Source of the DNA: an uncultured Akkermansia sp.
GTDB lineage: Bacteria; Verrucomicrobiota; Verrucomicrobiia; Verrucomicrobiales; Akkermansiaceae
NCBI GenBank assembly: GCA_944390825.1
Contig: CALXRG010000002.1
Span: 109,243 to 173,242, forward strand
DNA length: 64,000 bases
Direction: 5' to 3'
In this document: piece by piece, positions 1 to 9,451 of the stretch
How positions within the stretch are numbered: position 1 is the stretch's first letter
How the letters are laid out: every line of letters begins with the position of its first letter
The notes under the pieces: model-generated
What the model was told of the DNA's origin: nothing
The model's input: only the letters and a program-made list of their open reading frames with translations
Databases searched by the model: none
Made by a program: the position numbers and the translations under genes

Positions 1-512
1 CCGGTCATGGCGAGTGCTGCGGAGGTGCCCATGTCTTTTTCAAAGAGGATGAGCATGAGGGGGCCGCCAAACAGGATGCCCGGCAGGGCGTAGCCTTTCC
101 AGAAGGTGCCGGCCATTTCGCGGTGGGTGGTGAACCAGTGCGCCAGCACCATCACGAGGGTGATTTTGGCGAGTTCGCTGGGTTGGAAGCGTACCCCCAG
201 GTCGACCCAGCGGTGTTCGCCGTTGAGGTTGACGCCGACGATGGGCATGAAGCACATGGCCAGCAGGATGACGCAGATGCCCAGGATCCACCATACCCAG
301 CGCCGCCAGATGTGGTAGTCTACCCAGCTGAGTCCCAGTGCTATGGCTACGCCGAGGACGGCAAAGCCTGCTTGCTTGTAGATGAAGGCTTCGGGGCTTT
401 CCCCAGGTCCTGTTGCAGCGCACAGTCCGGTGCTGGCTACCATCACGATGCCCAGAACCAGCAGGGTGATGAAGCAGAACCAGATGGTGATGATGCAGAG
501 GCGCGAGGACAT
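1..512 (-). CDS. ftsW: FtsW/RodA-family lipid II polymerase, N-terminal part
   Basis: The gene starts at an ATG (complement of 510-512) and runs off the left edge, so only about 170 residues are seen. They show a first membrane segment right after the start, several more hydrophobic segments, and the SEDS-family signature NLNGEHRWVDLG followed by FQPSELAK, typical of FtsW, RodA and SpoVE. FtsW is the septal peptidoglycan glycosyltransferase that works with the FtsI transpeptidase. It begins 36 bases after the LysM gene in the dcw cluster, which favours FtsW over RodA. The C-terminal catalytic loops are not in the window. Confidence 0.93.
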   Translation of the reverse strand, partial: MSSRLCIITIWFCFITLLVLGIVMVASTGLCAATGPGESPEAFIYKQAGFAVLGVAIALGLSWVDYHIWRRWVWWILGICVILLAMCFMPIVGVNLNGEHRWVDLGVRFQPSELAKITLVMVLAHWFTTHREMAGTFWKGYALPGILFGGPLMLILFEKDMGTSAALAMT

Positions 513-548
513 GGGGGAGGGGCGTTTGCTTTGTCGCCGGGCTGTTTT

Positions 549-1466
549 TTACTCGCTGAGGCGGATTTCCTGGCCGATGCGGATGCGGCCGGCTTCTTTC
601 ATGGTCATGTTGTTGTATTTGAGGAGTTTTTGCAGGCTGATGCCGTGTTTCTTGGCGATGCGGGCCATGGTGTCGCCGGATTTGACGGTGTAGGTGCTGC
701 CGGGGGCGGGTTTGTCGTCTTTGGCGGTGGCTTCGGCGGGTACGTTGCCGTTTTTGTCGGGGATGAGCAGGTAGGTGCCGGCTACCAGCAGTTCGGGTTT
801 GACTTTCGGGTTGGCTTTCTGGAGGGCTTCACTGGAGACGCCATAGGTGGTGATGATGCGGGTCCAGGTGTCGCCGGATTGTACGTAGTGTTTGACCGGG
901 GTGCTTTGCTGCGGGCGTACGGTGGGTACGGCAGCGGTGGGGGTGGGGGCTGCGATGGGGGTGGCTTGCTGCTTGGCGTCGGGGTCAACGGCGATGGCTT
1001 CCTGTGGCTGCGCGATGGTGATGGTGGGTGATGCCGGTGTGGCGGTGGCTGTCGGTGTTGCTGCGAGTTGGGCCGGGGCGACGACGATCGGCTGGACGGG
1101 GGCCGGTTGGGGCTTGGTGTCGCTGGCGGATGCCATGGTGGGCTGGGTCGGTTGCGGGATGACGCTTTGCGGGGCCGGCGGCTGGGTGAGGGAGGGCGAG
1201 ACGGCATCGGTTTTGACGGTGCGGACAAGGTCGTCGCGGAGGAGAACGCCGCCGATAATGAGCATGTGCACCAGCAGCAGCGCGACGATGATGCGTACGA
1301 CGGTGGTGTTTTTCATGCGGTCTTCGACGAGGCCGGTGTCCGAGCGGTGGCGCTTGAGTTTGCTGTCGAGCAGGGAGCTAAGGGTGCTTTTTTTCGGTTT
1401 GGCCCGGTTGAGGTCGGAGTTGCGGAAGGAATCGTTCTGGTTGGGGTTCTTCATACGGTGGATCAT
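549..1466 (-). CDS. Bitopic membrane protein with two LysM domains, in the dcw cluster
   Basis: This 305-residue protein has a basic cytoplasmic N-terminus, one membrane segment at about residues 56-78, a long Pro/Ala/Thr-rich spacer to about residue 190, and two LysM peptidoglycan-binding domains at the C-terminus (YVQSGDTWTRI and YTVKSGDTMARIAKK mark their starts). The arrangement predicts a single-pass inner-membrane protein reaching into the periplasm to bind glycan strands. An alternative start four residues in (position 1454) is equally possible. It sits between murD and ftsW with gaps of 39 and 36 bases, so it is probably co-expressed with them. The exact function is unknown; a division-associated glycan-binding role is inferred. 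Confidence 0.85.
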   Translation of the reverse strand: MIHRMKNPNQNDSFRNSDLNRAKPKKSTLSSLLDSKLKRHRSDTGLVEDRMKNTTVVRIIVALLLVHMLIIGGVLLRDDLVRTVKTDAVSPSLTQPPAPQSVIPQPTQPTMASASDTKPQPAPVQPIVVAPAQLAATPTATATPASPTITIAQPQEAIAVDPDAKQQATPIAAPTPTAAVPTVRPQQSTPVKHYVQSGDTWTRIITTYGVSSEALQKANPKVKPELLVAGTYLLIPDKNGNVPAEATAKDDKPAPGSTYTVKSGDTMARIAKKHGISLQKLLKYNNMTMKEAGRIRIGQEIRLSE

Positions 1467-1505
1467 GGGTGAGGGGTGATGGTGCAGAATGTCGGGGATG
1501 AGGGG

Positions 1506-2816
1506 TTAGAGGTGGAGGGTGCGGCGTACGGCTTCGCGGTAGCAGTTGCCCCGCTGGACGTAGCCGGTGAATTGGTCGAAGGAGGAGGTGCCGGGGGAGA
1601 AGAGGACGACGTCGCCTTTGGCGGCGTTTTGGGCGGCAAGGGTGACGGCTTCTTCCACGGTTTGGCAGCGCAGGGTGCGGCATGCGGGTGTGAAGGTTTG
1701 CTCGAGTTGGGCTGCGATTTGCCCAAAGACGATGCAGAGGCGGGCTTTTTGCTCCAGCATGGGGTTGAGGGCGCTGTAGTCCAGGCCTTTGTCTTTGCCT
1801 CCGGCGATCAGGATGACAGGCCGGGTTTGGGAGCGTACGGCGGCTTCGGTGGAGTGGAGGTTGGTGCTTTTGGAGTCGTTGAGCCAGAGGATGCCGTCGA
1901 TTTCTGCGACGGTTTCGCAGCGGTGCCCGGGGGGTGTGAAGCTGTGGACGGCTTGGGCGATGGCGGAGTCGCTGAGGCCGACGGCGCGGCAGGCGAGGGT
2001 GGCGGCCATGGTGTTTTCGGCGTTGTGGGCTTGCTCCATGGCGGTGCCGCGCAGGGGCATGAGCATGTGGCCGTTTTCCATGATGCAGCCGTTTTGGTAA
2101 TAGAGCTCGCCGGAGCCGGTGACGGCGGAGAATTCAATGCGGCGGGGTTTGAGGCCGGGCAGTTTTTCGCCGACGCGTACGATGGCGATTTGGTCTTCGG
2201 TCATGTTTTCGAAGATGCGGCGCTTGGCGTTGTAGTAGTCTTCGACGCGGCGGTAGCGATCCATGTGGTCGGGGGCGAAGTTGAGCCAGATGGCGACTTC
2301 CGGGCGGAAGTTGACGATGGTTTCCATCTGGAAGGAGGAGACCTCCAGGACGGCAAAGTCGGGGATGGGATCCAGCAGGTCGACTTCGGAGAGGGGGAAG
2401 CCGTAGTTGCCGCAGGCGATGGCGGTGCGGCCGCTGGTTTTCAGGATGTGCTCGATGAGGGCGGTGGTGGTGGTTTTGCCGTTGGTGCCGGTGACGGCAA
2501 TGATGCGGCCGGGGTAGTAGTGGAAGGCGAGTTCTGTTTCGGCGATGATGGGGGCGCCGGCTGCGGTGAAGGCGAGGGTCCAGGGGATGTCGGCTTCAAT
2601 GCCGGGGGAGAGGACGACGAGGTTGGCGGCGTAGGCGCGGGCGTCTTCCTCGGTGGCGCCGGGGTGGCAGGTGATGCTGGTGTCGCTGCAGGTGGCTCCG
2701 GGGTTGGCATCGAAGATGCATACGTCGGCGGCGCCTTTGGCCAGCGCGAGGCGGGCGGCTCCGATGCCGCTGCGACCGCAGCCCAGGACTGCTACTTTTT
2801 TGCCGTTCAGATTCAT
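1506..2816 (-). CDS. murD: UDP-N-acetylmuramoyl-L-alanine--D-glutamate ligase
   Basis: MurD adds D-glutamate to UDP-MurNAc-L-Ala in the cytoplasm, using ATP. The 436-residue protein has the N-terminal dinucleotide-like fold (VAVLGCGRSGIGAA), the Mur ligase ATP loop GTNGKTTTT at about residues 112-120, and the C-terminal segment GGKDKGLDYSAL with the family's conserved lysines. Its length is normal. It starts 51 bases after mraY and continues to the LysM gene and ftsW. No Shine-Dalgarno sequence precedes the ATG. Confidence 0.97.
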   Translation of the reverse strand: MNLNGKKVAVLGCGRSGIGAARLALAKGAADVCIFDANPGATCSDTSITCHPGATEEDARAYAANLVVLSPGIEADIPWTLAFTAAGAPIIAETELAFHYYPGRIIAVTGTNGKTTTTALIEHILKTSGRTAIACGNYGFPLSEVDLLDPIPDFAVLEVSSFQMETIVNFRPEVAIWLNFAPDHMDRYRRVEDYYNAKRRIFENMTEDQIAIVRVGEKLPGLKPRRIEFSAVTGSGELYYQNGCIMENGHMLMPLRGTAMEQAHNAENTMAATLACRAVGLSDSAIAQAVHSFTPPGHRCETVAEIDGILWLNDSKSTNLHSTEAAVRSQTRPVILIAGGKDKGLDYSALNPMLEQKARLCIVFGQIAAQLEQTFTPACRTLRCQTVEEAVTLAAQNAAKGDVVLFSPGTSSFDQFTGYVQRGNCYREAVRRTLHL

Positions 2817-2867
2817 GATGGAAAATGTGGGGGTGAATGGTGAGGGGGTGGGATTGCCCGGGTGGTG

Positions 2868-3926
2868 TCAGTTGGTGTACCAGGTGTTGTCGAGGAACAT
2901 GCAGAGGCCGAAGAAGGCGAGGAAGAAGGCGGCAATCCAGAAGCGTACGCATACTTGTGTTTCTTTCCAGCCGCGTTTTTCAAAGTGGTGGTGGATGGGG
3001 GCCATGCGGAAGAAGCGGCGGCCTTCGCCGTAGAGTTTGCGGGTCAGTTTGAACCACCCTACCTGGATCATGACGGAGAGGGCTTCCGCGACAAAGATGC
3101 CGCCAATGAAGACGAGCATGATTTCCTGCTTGAGGCAGACGGCGACGGTGCCGAGGGCTCCGCCCAGGGCCAGTGAGCCGGTGTCGCCCATGAAGACTTT
3201 CGCGGGGTTGGCGTTGAAGAAGAGGAATCCCAGGCAGGCGGAGGTGATGATGAGCATGAAGACGAGGGTGCTGAAGTTGGCTCCTGGGATGAGTCCCAGA
3301 CCGTCGCATACGAAGCTCATGAGGGCAAAGGTGAGTGCGGCGATGGCCATGCAGCCGCTGGCCAGGCCGTCGAGTCCGTCGGTGAGGTTGACGGCGTTGG
3401 AGCTGCCGACGATGACCAGCATGACGAAGGGGATGTACCAGGGGCCGAGCTCGAAGCTGCCGATGTAGGGGATGTTCAGGCTGCCATAGGTGCCGCCTTC
3501 GACGCCGTAGTAGAGGTAGCAGCCGACGCCGAGCGCGGCGACTGCCTGGAGGACGATTTTGAAGAGGCCGCTGACGCCGTCTGTGCTGTGCCGGGTGATT
3601 TTGGCGTAGTCATCGATGAAGCCGAGGAAGGCGGTGACGCAGGTGACGAGGAGGCAGCACTGGGTCAGTGGGCTGCTGAGGTCGGCAAACAGCAGGGTGC
3701 AGAACAGGGTGAGGCCGATGAGCATGAAGCCGCCCATGGTCGGGGTGCCGGCTTTGGCTTGGTGCTCCGGGGCCAGGACGCCTTTGTGGGCTTTGCGGAT
3801 GGGTTGGCCGGCTTTCATCGCGGTCAGGATGGCGATGAAACGTGGGCCTATCAGCAGGGACAGCAGAAAGGGGAGTGTGATGCTGAGGGCTACCAGGAGC
3901 TTCGGGGTGAGGATGGATTGGATCAT
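2868..3926 (-). CDS. mraY: Phospho-N-acetylmuramoyl-pentapeptide transferase
   Basis: MraY transfers phospho-MurNAc-pentapeptide to undecaprenyl phosphate, making lipid I at the inner membrane. The start at 3926 (MIQSILTPK) gives 352 residues and matches family length; the open frame reaches further upstream only because it shadows murF. Diagnostic motifs are AGTPTMGG near residue 65, the aspartate-rich FIDDYAKI, NLTDGLDGLA and the C-terminal RMAPIHHHFEKRGW. About ten membrane segments are evident. It lies between murF (97 bases upstream) and murD (51 bases downstream). Confidence 0.97.
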   Translation of the reverse strand: MIQSILTPKLLVALSITLPFLLSLLIGPRFIAILTAMKAGQPIRKAHKGVLAPEHQAKAGTPTMGGFMLIGLTLFCTLLFADLSSPLTQCCLLVTCVTAFLGFIDDYAKITRHSTDGVSGLFKIVLQAVAALGVGCYLYYGVEGGTYGSLNIPYIGSFELGPWYIPFVMLVIVGSSNAVNLTDGLDGLASGCMAIAALTFALMSFVCDGLGLIPGANFSTLVFMLIITSACLGFLFFNANPAKVFMGDTGSLALGGALGTVAVCLKQEIMLVFIGGIFVAEALSVMIQVGWFKLTRKLYGEGRRFFRMAPIHHHFEKRGWKETQVCVRFWIAAFFLAFFGLCMFLDNTWYTN

Positions 3927-4023
3927 GGTCTGTCGTGAGGGGGGGCTGCGGTGCGGTGGTGAGCGGTGCGACGGTGTGGCGGTGAACGGTGAACGGTGTG
4001 GCGGACTGGGGACGGTGGGTGGT
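3927..4023. repeat. Degenerate short tandem repeat between murF and mraY
   Basis: Directly after the murF stop codon the spacer is built of imperfect 8-9 base units resembling GGTGAACGGT on the plus strand. No promoter or terminator is apparent, so murF and mraY are probably cotranscribed through it. It is one of several short repeats that begin at the 3' end of a gene in this window. Confidence 0.5.
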
Positions 4024-5427
4024 TCAGTGGGGGGCGGTGCCTGGTGTGGCGAGTTCGGGGAAGAGGGCGTACATGCTGCGTTCCATGCCGGTGGAGCGGG
4101 AGCCTTTGAAGAGGATGGCGTCGCCGGGTTGGATGAGCTGGCGCAGGGTGGATGCGGCTTCGGCGGGGGTGTCCACGAGGAGTGCGGGGATGCGTTCTGA
4201 GGCGGCGGTGCAGAGGGCGTTCGTTTCGGCGCAGTCCGGGCCGACGACAATCAGGGCCGCGTAGCCGAGTGATGCGGCGCACCAGCCGATGTCGGCATGG
4301 GCGGCGATGCCGCTTGCGCCGAGTTCTCCCATTTTGCCGAGGACGGCGATGTGGCGCTTGGGGCCGCGGAGGGAGGCGACGGTTTCCAGGGCGGCTTTCA
4401 TGCTTTCGGGGTTGGCGTTGTAGGTGTCGTCGACGACGGTGAAGTCGCCGATCTGATGGCAGGCGAGGCGGCCCCGGGTGAGGTGGGCTGCGGAGAGTCC
4501 GGCGGCGATTTGCCCGAGGGTGCAGCCGAGTTTCCAGCCGGCGGCAGCGGCCAGCAGGCTGTTGCTGACCATGTGGGCTCCGGGGATCGGGAGGGTGACG
4601 GCGGTTTCTCCCAGGCCGTCGATGTGCAGGGTGTAGCGGGTGCCCAGGGCGTCGCTGCGTATGCCGCTGGCCCGTACGGCTGAGTTGTGGTGCCCGACGG
4701 GAAGGGGGCGCCCGGTGCTTTGGGCGGCGATGGTTTCGGCATAGTCGTCCCCCGCGGGGTAGATCATCCAGCCTTCCGGGGGCAGGCTGCGGGCGACGGT
4801 GCATTTTTCCCGGGCGATGGCGTCGCGGGAGCCGAGGTATTCGATGTGGGCGGAGCCGATGGTGGTGATGATGCCCACCTGCGGCTGGGTCATGGCGCAG
4901 AGCGGGGCGAGCTCGCCGGCGTGGTTCATGCCCATTTCCCAGATGGCGGCTTCGGTGCCTTTGGGCGTGGCGAGGATGCTCAGCGGGACGCCGATGTGGT
5001 TGTTGAGGTTGCCTTTGGTGGCGATGCTGCGGTAGCGCTGGCTGAGGACGGCGAGGCACATGTCTTTGGTGCTGGTTTTGCCGCTCGAGCCGGTGAGGCC
5101 GATGACGTGCAGGGGGGCGAGTTCACCGCGCCACCAGGTGGCCAGGGATTGCAGGGCGGCGAGGGTGTCGGGTACTTGCAGGACGCTGCATGCCGGGTCG
5201 CTGTTTTCCGGCAGGCGTGAGACGACGACCGCGGCCGCTCCCTGGCGTGAGGCGTCGGCTGCAAAGGTGTTGCCGTCGAATCGCTCTCCGCTCAGCGCGA
5301 GGAAAATGCACCCGGGCGTGATGGCGCGGCTGTCTGTGGTCAGTCCCGCCGTGATGGCGCGGCTGCCCAGTCTCACCGGTTGGGCTCCGGTGGCGGCAAT
5401 CAGTTGCTCAAGGGTGATGGATGTCAT
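4024..5427 (-). CDS. murF: UDP-N-acetylmuramoyl-tripeptide--D-alanyl-D-alanine ligase
   Basis: MurF adds D-Ala-D-Ala to complete the UDP-MurNAc-pentapeptide. The 467-residue protein shows the N-terminal substrate domain (TDSRAITPGCIFLAL), the ATP loop GSSGKTSTK at about residues 114-122, GMNHAGEL, and the central VVDDTYNANPESMKAAL motif characteristic of MurF. The C-terminal domain ends with FKGSRSTGMER. The ATG at 5427 is the only good start. It lies 156 bases downstream of murE in the minus-strand cluster. Confidence 0.97.
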   Translation of the reverse strand: MTSITLEQLIAATGAQPVRLGSRAITAGLTTDSRAITPGCIFLALSGERFDGNTFAADASRQGAAAVVVSRLPENSDPACSVLQVPDTLAALQSLATWWRGELAPLHVIGLTGSSGKTSTKDMCLAVLSQRYRSIATKGNLNNHIGVPLSILATPKGTEAAIWEMGMNHAGELAPLCAMTQPQVGIITTIGSAHIEYLGSRDAIAREKCTVARSLPPEGWMIYPAGDDYAETIAAQSTGRPLPVGHHNSAVRASGIRSDALGTRYTLHIDGLGETAVTLPIPGAHMVSNSLLAAAAGWKLGCTLGQIAAGLSAAHLTRGRLACHQIGDFTVVDDTYNANPESMKAALETVASLRGPKRHIAVLGKMGELGASGIAAHADIGWCAASLGYAALIVVGPDCAETNALCTAASERIPALLVDTPAEAASTLRQLIQPGDAILFKGSRSTGMERSMYALFPELATPGTAPH

Positions 5428-5583
5428 GGCTGCACGATGATGAACGCTATGGCCGCTGTTGTCAAGTGCGGGTTGTGCGGTGGATGACGGGCGGTCTGTG
5501 GCGGTGGGGAATGAGATGATGAGTGGTGGCTTGGTGTTGAGAGCTTGCTGCTGAGGGGGGCTTGAGAGGGCATTGGGAGGGCT

Positions 5584-7134
5584 TTAGGAGGGGCGGCCTG
5601 AACCCGGTCGGACCGAACCCGGGCGGACTGAGGGGATGCTGCGCCCCTCCGGGTTTTTCTCGCGGTAGTAGGCGCGCACGACTTCGGCGTCGGAGAAGTG
5701 GATGGTTTCATCCGCGAAGATTTGGTAGTCCTCATGCCCCTTGCCGGCGATGAGGACGACGTCGCCCGGCTTGGCGATTTCGAGGGCGGCGCGGATGGCT
5801 TCTGCGCGGTCGGTGATGCGGTGCTGCTTGTCGCGGGGGATGCCGGGCATGATCTCGTCGATGATGGCTTCCGGGTCCTCGGAGCGGGGGTTATCACTGG
5901 TGACGATGCAGAGGTCGCTGAAGTTGGCGGCGGCTTTGCCCATGAGGGGGCGCTTGGTGCGGTCGCGGTCGCCGCCGCAGCCAAAGACGGTGATGACGCG
6001 GCCGTTGCGGCAGAGTTCTTTCATGGTGCGGCAGACGTTTTCCACCGCATCCGGGGTGTGGGCGTAGTCGACGAAGCACTGGACGTTGTTTTCGCTGGCG
6101 ACGAGTTCCGCGCGGCCGGGAACCTGCGGTGACTGGGCCAGGCAGGCGATGGCGTCGCGGATGCCAACCCCTGCCGTGACCGTGCCGGCCAGGGCTGCGA
6201 GGCTGTTGGAGACGTTGAAGGCGCCGATGAGCGGGGTGCGGACCAGGTAGCTGCGCCCCCGGTACTTGAGCTCGTACTGGTTGCCTTTGAGCGAGAGCAG
6301 TTTGATGCTGGCGCAGAAGTCTGCCGACGGATTCAGGCCGAAGGTGCGCACCCGCATGATGGGTGCCAGTTCCTCTGCCAGGCGCCGGCCATAGGCGTCG
6401 TCGATGTTGATGACGGCAGTGGCTTTTTTGTCGCCGCTGGCGGCCATGCCCAGGAAGAGTTTTTTCTTGGCCTGGTAGTAGGCTTCCATGGTGCCGTGGT
6501 AGTCGAGGTGATCCTGGGTGAGGTTGGTGAAGATGCCTACGCGGAAGTCGGTGCCGGCGGTGCGCTGCTGGCAGAGGGCGTGACTGGAGACTTCCATGGC
6601 GCAGGCGCGGCAGCCGTTGTGAACCATTTCGGCGAGCATGCTTTGGAGCTCGGCACAGCCGGGTGTGGTGTTGTGCGAGGTGGTGCGGGTTTTGCCGTCA
6701 TCGTATTTGATGGTGCCAATGAGGCCGGCGCGCTGCCAGGTTGCCCGGAAGATGGCGTTGCAGAGGTAGCTGATGGTGGTTTTGCCATTCGTGCCGGTGA
6801 CGCCCAGCATGACCAGCCGGCGGCTCGGGAATCCATGCCAGGCGCTCATCAGCAGGCCGTTGGCCAGCTGCGTATCCGACACTTGAACCCAGAGCAACCC
6901 TTTGCCGCTGAGTTCAGCCGGACAGGGTGTTTCGGCCACGATGGCTATCGCTCCCGCTTTGACTGCGTCCGGGATGGCTTTATGACCATCAAACTGCGTG
7001 CCCCGAATCGCGACAAAACAGGCCCCCGGCGTGATGCGGCGACTGTCGTCTGTCAGCATCGAGAGGGGCTTGCGGAGCGTGCCCGTGATGGTTGCTTCGG
7101 GCAATACGGAAAAGAGCTGCTTATGGATGGTCAT
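5584..7134 (-). CDS. murE: UDP-N-acetylmuramoyl-tripeptide synthetase, meso-diaminopimelate type
   Basis: MurE adds the third peptide residue to UDP-MurNAc-L-Ala-D-Glu. The start at 7134 shares four bases with the ftsI stop (ATGA), so the two are translationally coupled. The protein has 516 residues, with the ATP loop GTNGKTT, the motif NLTQDHLDYHGTMEAY and, near the C-terminus, DNPR, which marks meso-diaminopimelate specificity in MurE enzymes. The last 18 residues are an unusual repetitive Arg/Pro/Gly/Ser tail, suggesting that a tandem duplication extended the reading frame past the normal end. Confidence 0.96.
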   Translation of the reverse strand: MTIHKQLFSVLPEATITGTLRKPLSMLTDDSRRITPGACFVAIRGTQFDGHKAIPDAVKAGAIAIVAETPCPAELSGKGLLWVQVSDTQLANGLLMSAWHGFPSRRLVMLGVTGTNGKTTISYLCNAIFRATWQRAGLIGTIKYDDGKTRTTSHNTTPGCAELQSMLAEMVHNGCRACAMEVSSHALCQQRTAGTDFRVGIFTNLTQDHLDYHGTMEAYYQAKKKLFLGMAASGDKKATAVINIDDAYGRRLAEELAPIMRVRTFGLNPSADFCASIKLLSLKGNQYELKYRGRSYLVRTPLIGAFNVSNSLAALAGTVTAGVGIRDAIACLAQSPQVPGRAELVASENNVQCFVDYAHTPDAVENVCRTMKELCRNGRVITVFGCGGDRDRTKRPLMGKAAANFSDLCIVTSDNPRSEDPEAIIDEIMPGIPRDKQHRITDRAEAIRAALEIAKPGDVVLIAGKGHEDYQIFADETIHFSDAEVVRAYYREKNPEGRSIPSVRPGSVRPGSGRPS

Positions 7135-9326
7135 GTGTGTTTGGTGAGTTGCTGGGGTTCTTCGGTACTCTTTTTCTCGAGGTATTCCCTGTAGGCCTCG
7201 GGATCGGAGGGCGGGATGTTCAGGACGTTGATGATGCGCTCGGCCGCAGAGCGGAAAATCGGGGCTGCGACGGTGCCGCCCCCGGGGTTGCAATCGGTCG
7301 GGTGGGGTTCGTCTATCACCGTCATGATGACAACCTTGGGGTCGTCCGCCGGGATAATGCCGGCAAAGGAGACGGTGTAGAGGTTCTCATAATAACCGCC
7401 GCGGGGCTTGACTTTCTTGGCGGTGCCGGTCTTGCCGCCGATGCGGTAGCCCGGGATGGCGGCGCGCATGGCTGTGCCGTTGCCGGAGATTTTGTTCTTG
7501 CCGGTGACGGATTCGAGCGCCATCATCAGGTCGCGGGCTGTTTTTTCCGAGATGACCCTGCCCAGCTCCTGCGGTTTGCATTCGTCGTAGATGGAACCAT
7601 CCGCCGCGATGATTTTGTCAATCAGACGCGGCGCCATCCGCACGCCTTTGTTGGCGATCGTGGCGTAGACCATCGCCATGTGCAGCGGAGACACCGAGAC
7701 CGAATACCCGTAGGCAATGCGCGAGAAGTTGACGATGTTGGAGCCGTCCGCCAGCAGGCAGGCGCCGCCGCTGGGCAGCCCGATGGTGGTGGGTTTGTTC
7801 AGTCCGTAGGCTTCGACGTATTTTTTGTAAAGCGGCCACTTGGCCCGCATCGCGATGCGGGCAGCACCCGGGTTGCTGGATTTTTTGAGGACATCCCCAA
7901 CGGTCAGGGAGCCGTAGTTGCGCGGGCCGTCGTTGATGGCTTTGCTGCCGCCGCCTACGCTGAACGGATCACAGCTTACGTAGCTGCCGATTCCCATGAG
8001 CCCTTCATTGACAACGGCACTCACGGCAATCACCTTGAAGGTCGAGCCTGGTTCATAGCGGGTCTGGCAGGCAAAGTTGAAGTCGCCGGTGATGACGTTG
8101 CCGTTGGCGTCCTTGACGGAGCCGCGCTTGAACTTGCCCTGGTGGGTGATGAGTTCTTTGGTGTTGAGGTCGAAAGCCGGGCGGCTCACCATCGCCAGAA
8201 TGTCCCCCGTGTGGGGATCGACCGCAATCATGCAACCGCGCGCCGCACGGAAGTGGTTGAGCCCCTTGTCGAGCTCCTGTTCCAGAATCGTCTGGATGCG
8301 CATGTCAATCGTCAAACGGAGGTTCAGGCCGTGCTTGGGTGCCATGTAGCGGTCATCTTCGCTCGCCAGCACCTGCCCCCGCGGGTTGTGGCGGTACTCA
8401 CGCATGCCGTCCACACCGGCCAGGTAGCTCTGGAAATAAGCTTCTACACCGCTGCGCCCTTTGTTCTCATGGTCGACGTACCCCAGGACATGGCAGAGCA
8501 TCTCGGGCATTACGTAGGAGCGGCGCAGGTCCGATTCCACCATGATGCCCCGGACGTGCGCCTGCTTGAGTGCCAGCTTGAGCTTCTCGGCAGTGTCGAG
8601 ATTGACGCCCCGGGCGAGGATGATGTCATTGCGGAAGCCGCGGGTGGGTTCGCCTTTGGCCGCGGCTTCGCGGTTGTATTGCACCGTCCTGGTCTGGGCG
8701 ATGCGCTCGATGATATCCTCGCGGGTCATGCCGCGTTTGCTGCCGCTGTTTTCTTCGTCTTCGACTTCGATATGCGCCAGGAAAGGATAAAGAATCTCCG
8801 CCACCAGCTGATCGTGCGCAGCATAATACTGCTCCAGCACCGCCGGATCATAGCTGAGCTTGCGCATCTCCTCCGGCGTCTTGGCCTTGGCTGCCTGGCT
8901 CAGCTCGGCTTTCTCCTCCGGCGAGAGATCGCGAACCGCGTTGTCAAGCAACTTGCTGCGGTATTTCAGATACAGCTTGCGGCGCTTGGCATCGTCCTTC
9001 AGCGTATCCCACTCCGGATCGTGCGTAGCCTGATTGTACGCCAGGCCGTCCACCACGACGTTGAGCTCGCGCAGGTGGTAGCGGTTGGCTTTGATGGCGG
9101 CACTCTGGATGTTGTTGGTGAGGATTTCCTCGTGCCGGTCCATGATAATGCCCCGCTGAGCCGGGATCGTCTCCCGCTCGATCATCTCCTCGGCGGCAAT
9201 CTGCCCCGTATCCTCCGTTTCAAGCACCTGAAGCCGCACCAGCTTCCAGGAGATCAGAAACGACACCGTCACTACAACGATTCCCAGAAACAGACAGCGG
9301 GGAACGAAGAGGACTTTGGTTTTCAT
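7131..9326 (-). CDS. ftsI: Penicillin-binding protein, division transpeptidase
   Basis: FtsI (PBP3) is the septal D,D-transpeptidase. The start at 9326 (MKTKVLFVPR) gives 731 residues, with a single membrane anchor at about residues 10-30; the frame is open further upstream but without coding character. The dimerisation segment PAQRGIIMDR follows the anchor. The catalytic triad motifs are STFK (nucleophile serine), SSN and KTGT. Between the anchor and the catalytic domain there is a charged, helical region longer than in Escherichia coli FtsI (588 residues), rich in Glu and Lys. It is preceded by the ftsL-like gene and overlaps murE. Confidence 0.95.
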   Translation of the reverse strand: MKTKVLFVPRCLFLGIVVVTVSFLISWKLVRLQVLETEDTGQIAAEEMIERETIPAQRGIIMDRHEEILTNNIQSAAIKANRYHLRELNVVVDGLAYNQATHDPEWDTLKDDAKRRKLYLKYRSKLLDNAVRDLSPEEKAELSQAAKAKTPEEMRKLSYDPAVLEQYYAAHDQLVAEILYPFLAHIEVEDEENSGSKRGMTREDIIERIAQTRTVQYNREAAAKGEPTRGFRNDIILARGVNLDTAEKLKLALKQAHVRGIMVESDLRRSYVMPEMLCHVLGYVDHENKGRSGVEAYFQSYLAGVDGMREYRHNPRGQVLASEDDRYMAPKHGLNLRLTIDMRIQTILEQELDKGLNHFRAARGCMIAVDPHTGDILAMVSRPAFDLNTKELITHQGKFKRGSVKDANGNVITGDFNFACQTRYEPGSTFKVIAVSAVVNEGLMGIGSYVSCDPFSVGGGSKAINDGPRNYGSLTVGDVLKKSSNPGAARIAMRAKWPLYKKYVEAYGLNKPTTIGLPSGGACLLADGSNIVNFSRIAYGYSVSVSPLHMAMVYATIANKGVRMAPRLIDKIIAADGSIYDECKPQELGRVISEKTARDLMMALESVTGKNKISGNGTAMRAAIPGYRIGGKTGTAKKVKPRGGYYENLYTVSFAGIIPADDPKVVIMTVIDEPHPTDCNPGGGTVAAPIFRSAAERIINVLNIPPSDPEAYREYLEKKSTEEPQQLTKHT

Positions 9327-9451
9327 GATGGAGGATGCTGGCGGGATGATTGCGGTTGCTGCGGAAGGAAAGGCGGTTTGCGGCGCAGGGAAACAGATGA
9401 ATAGCTGCGGGTGGTGTCGCGGACGATAGGCGGGAAAAACGGGTGCGGAAA

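Noticed and set aside
7092..9404. A 770-codon open frame on the plus strand opposite ftsI, and similar long antisense frames (1476-2843, 39914-41917, 47010-48182)
   Set aside because: They lie opposite well-recognised genes in a GC-rich genome, where antisense frames stay open by codon bias. Their translations are low in complexity and match no family.
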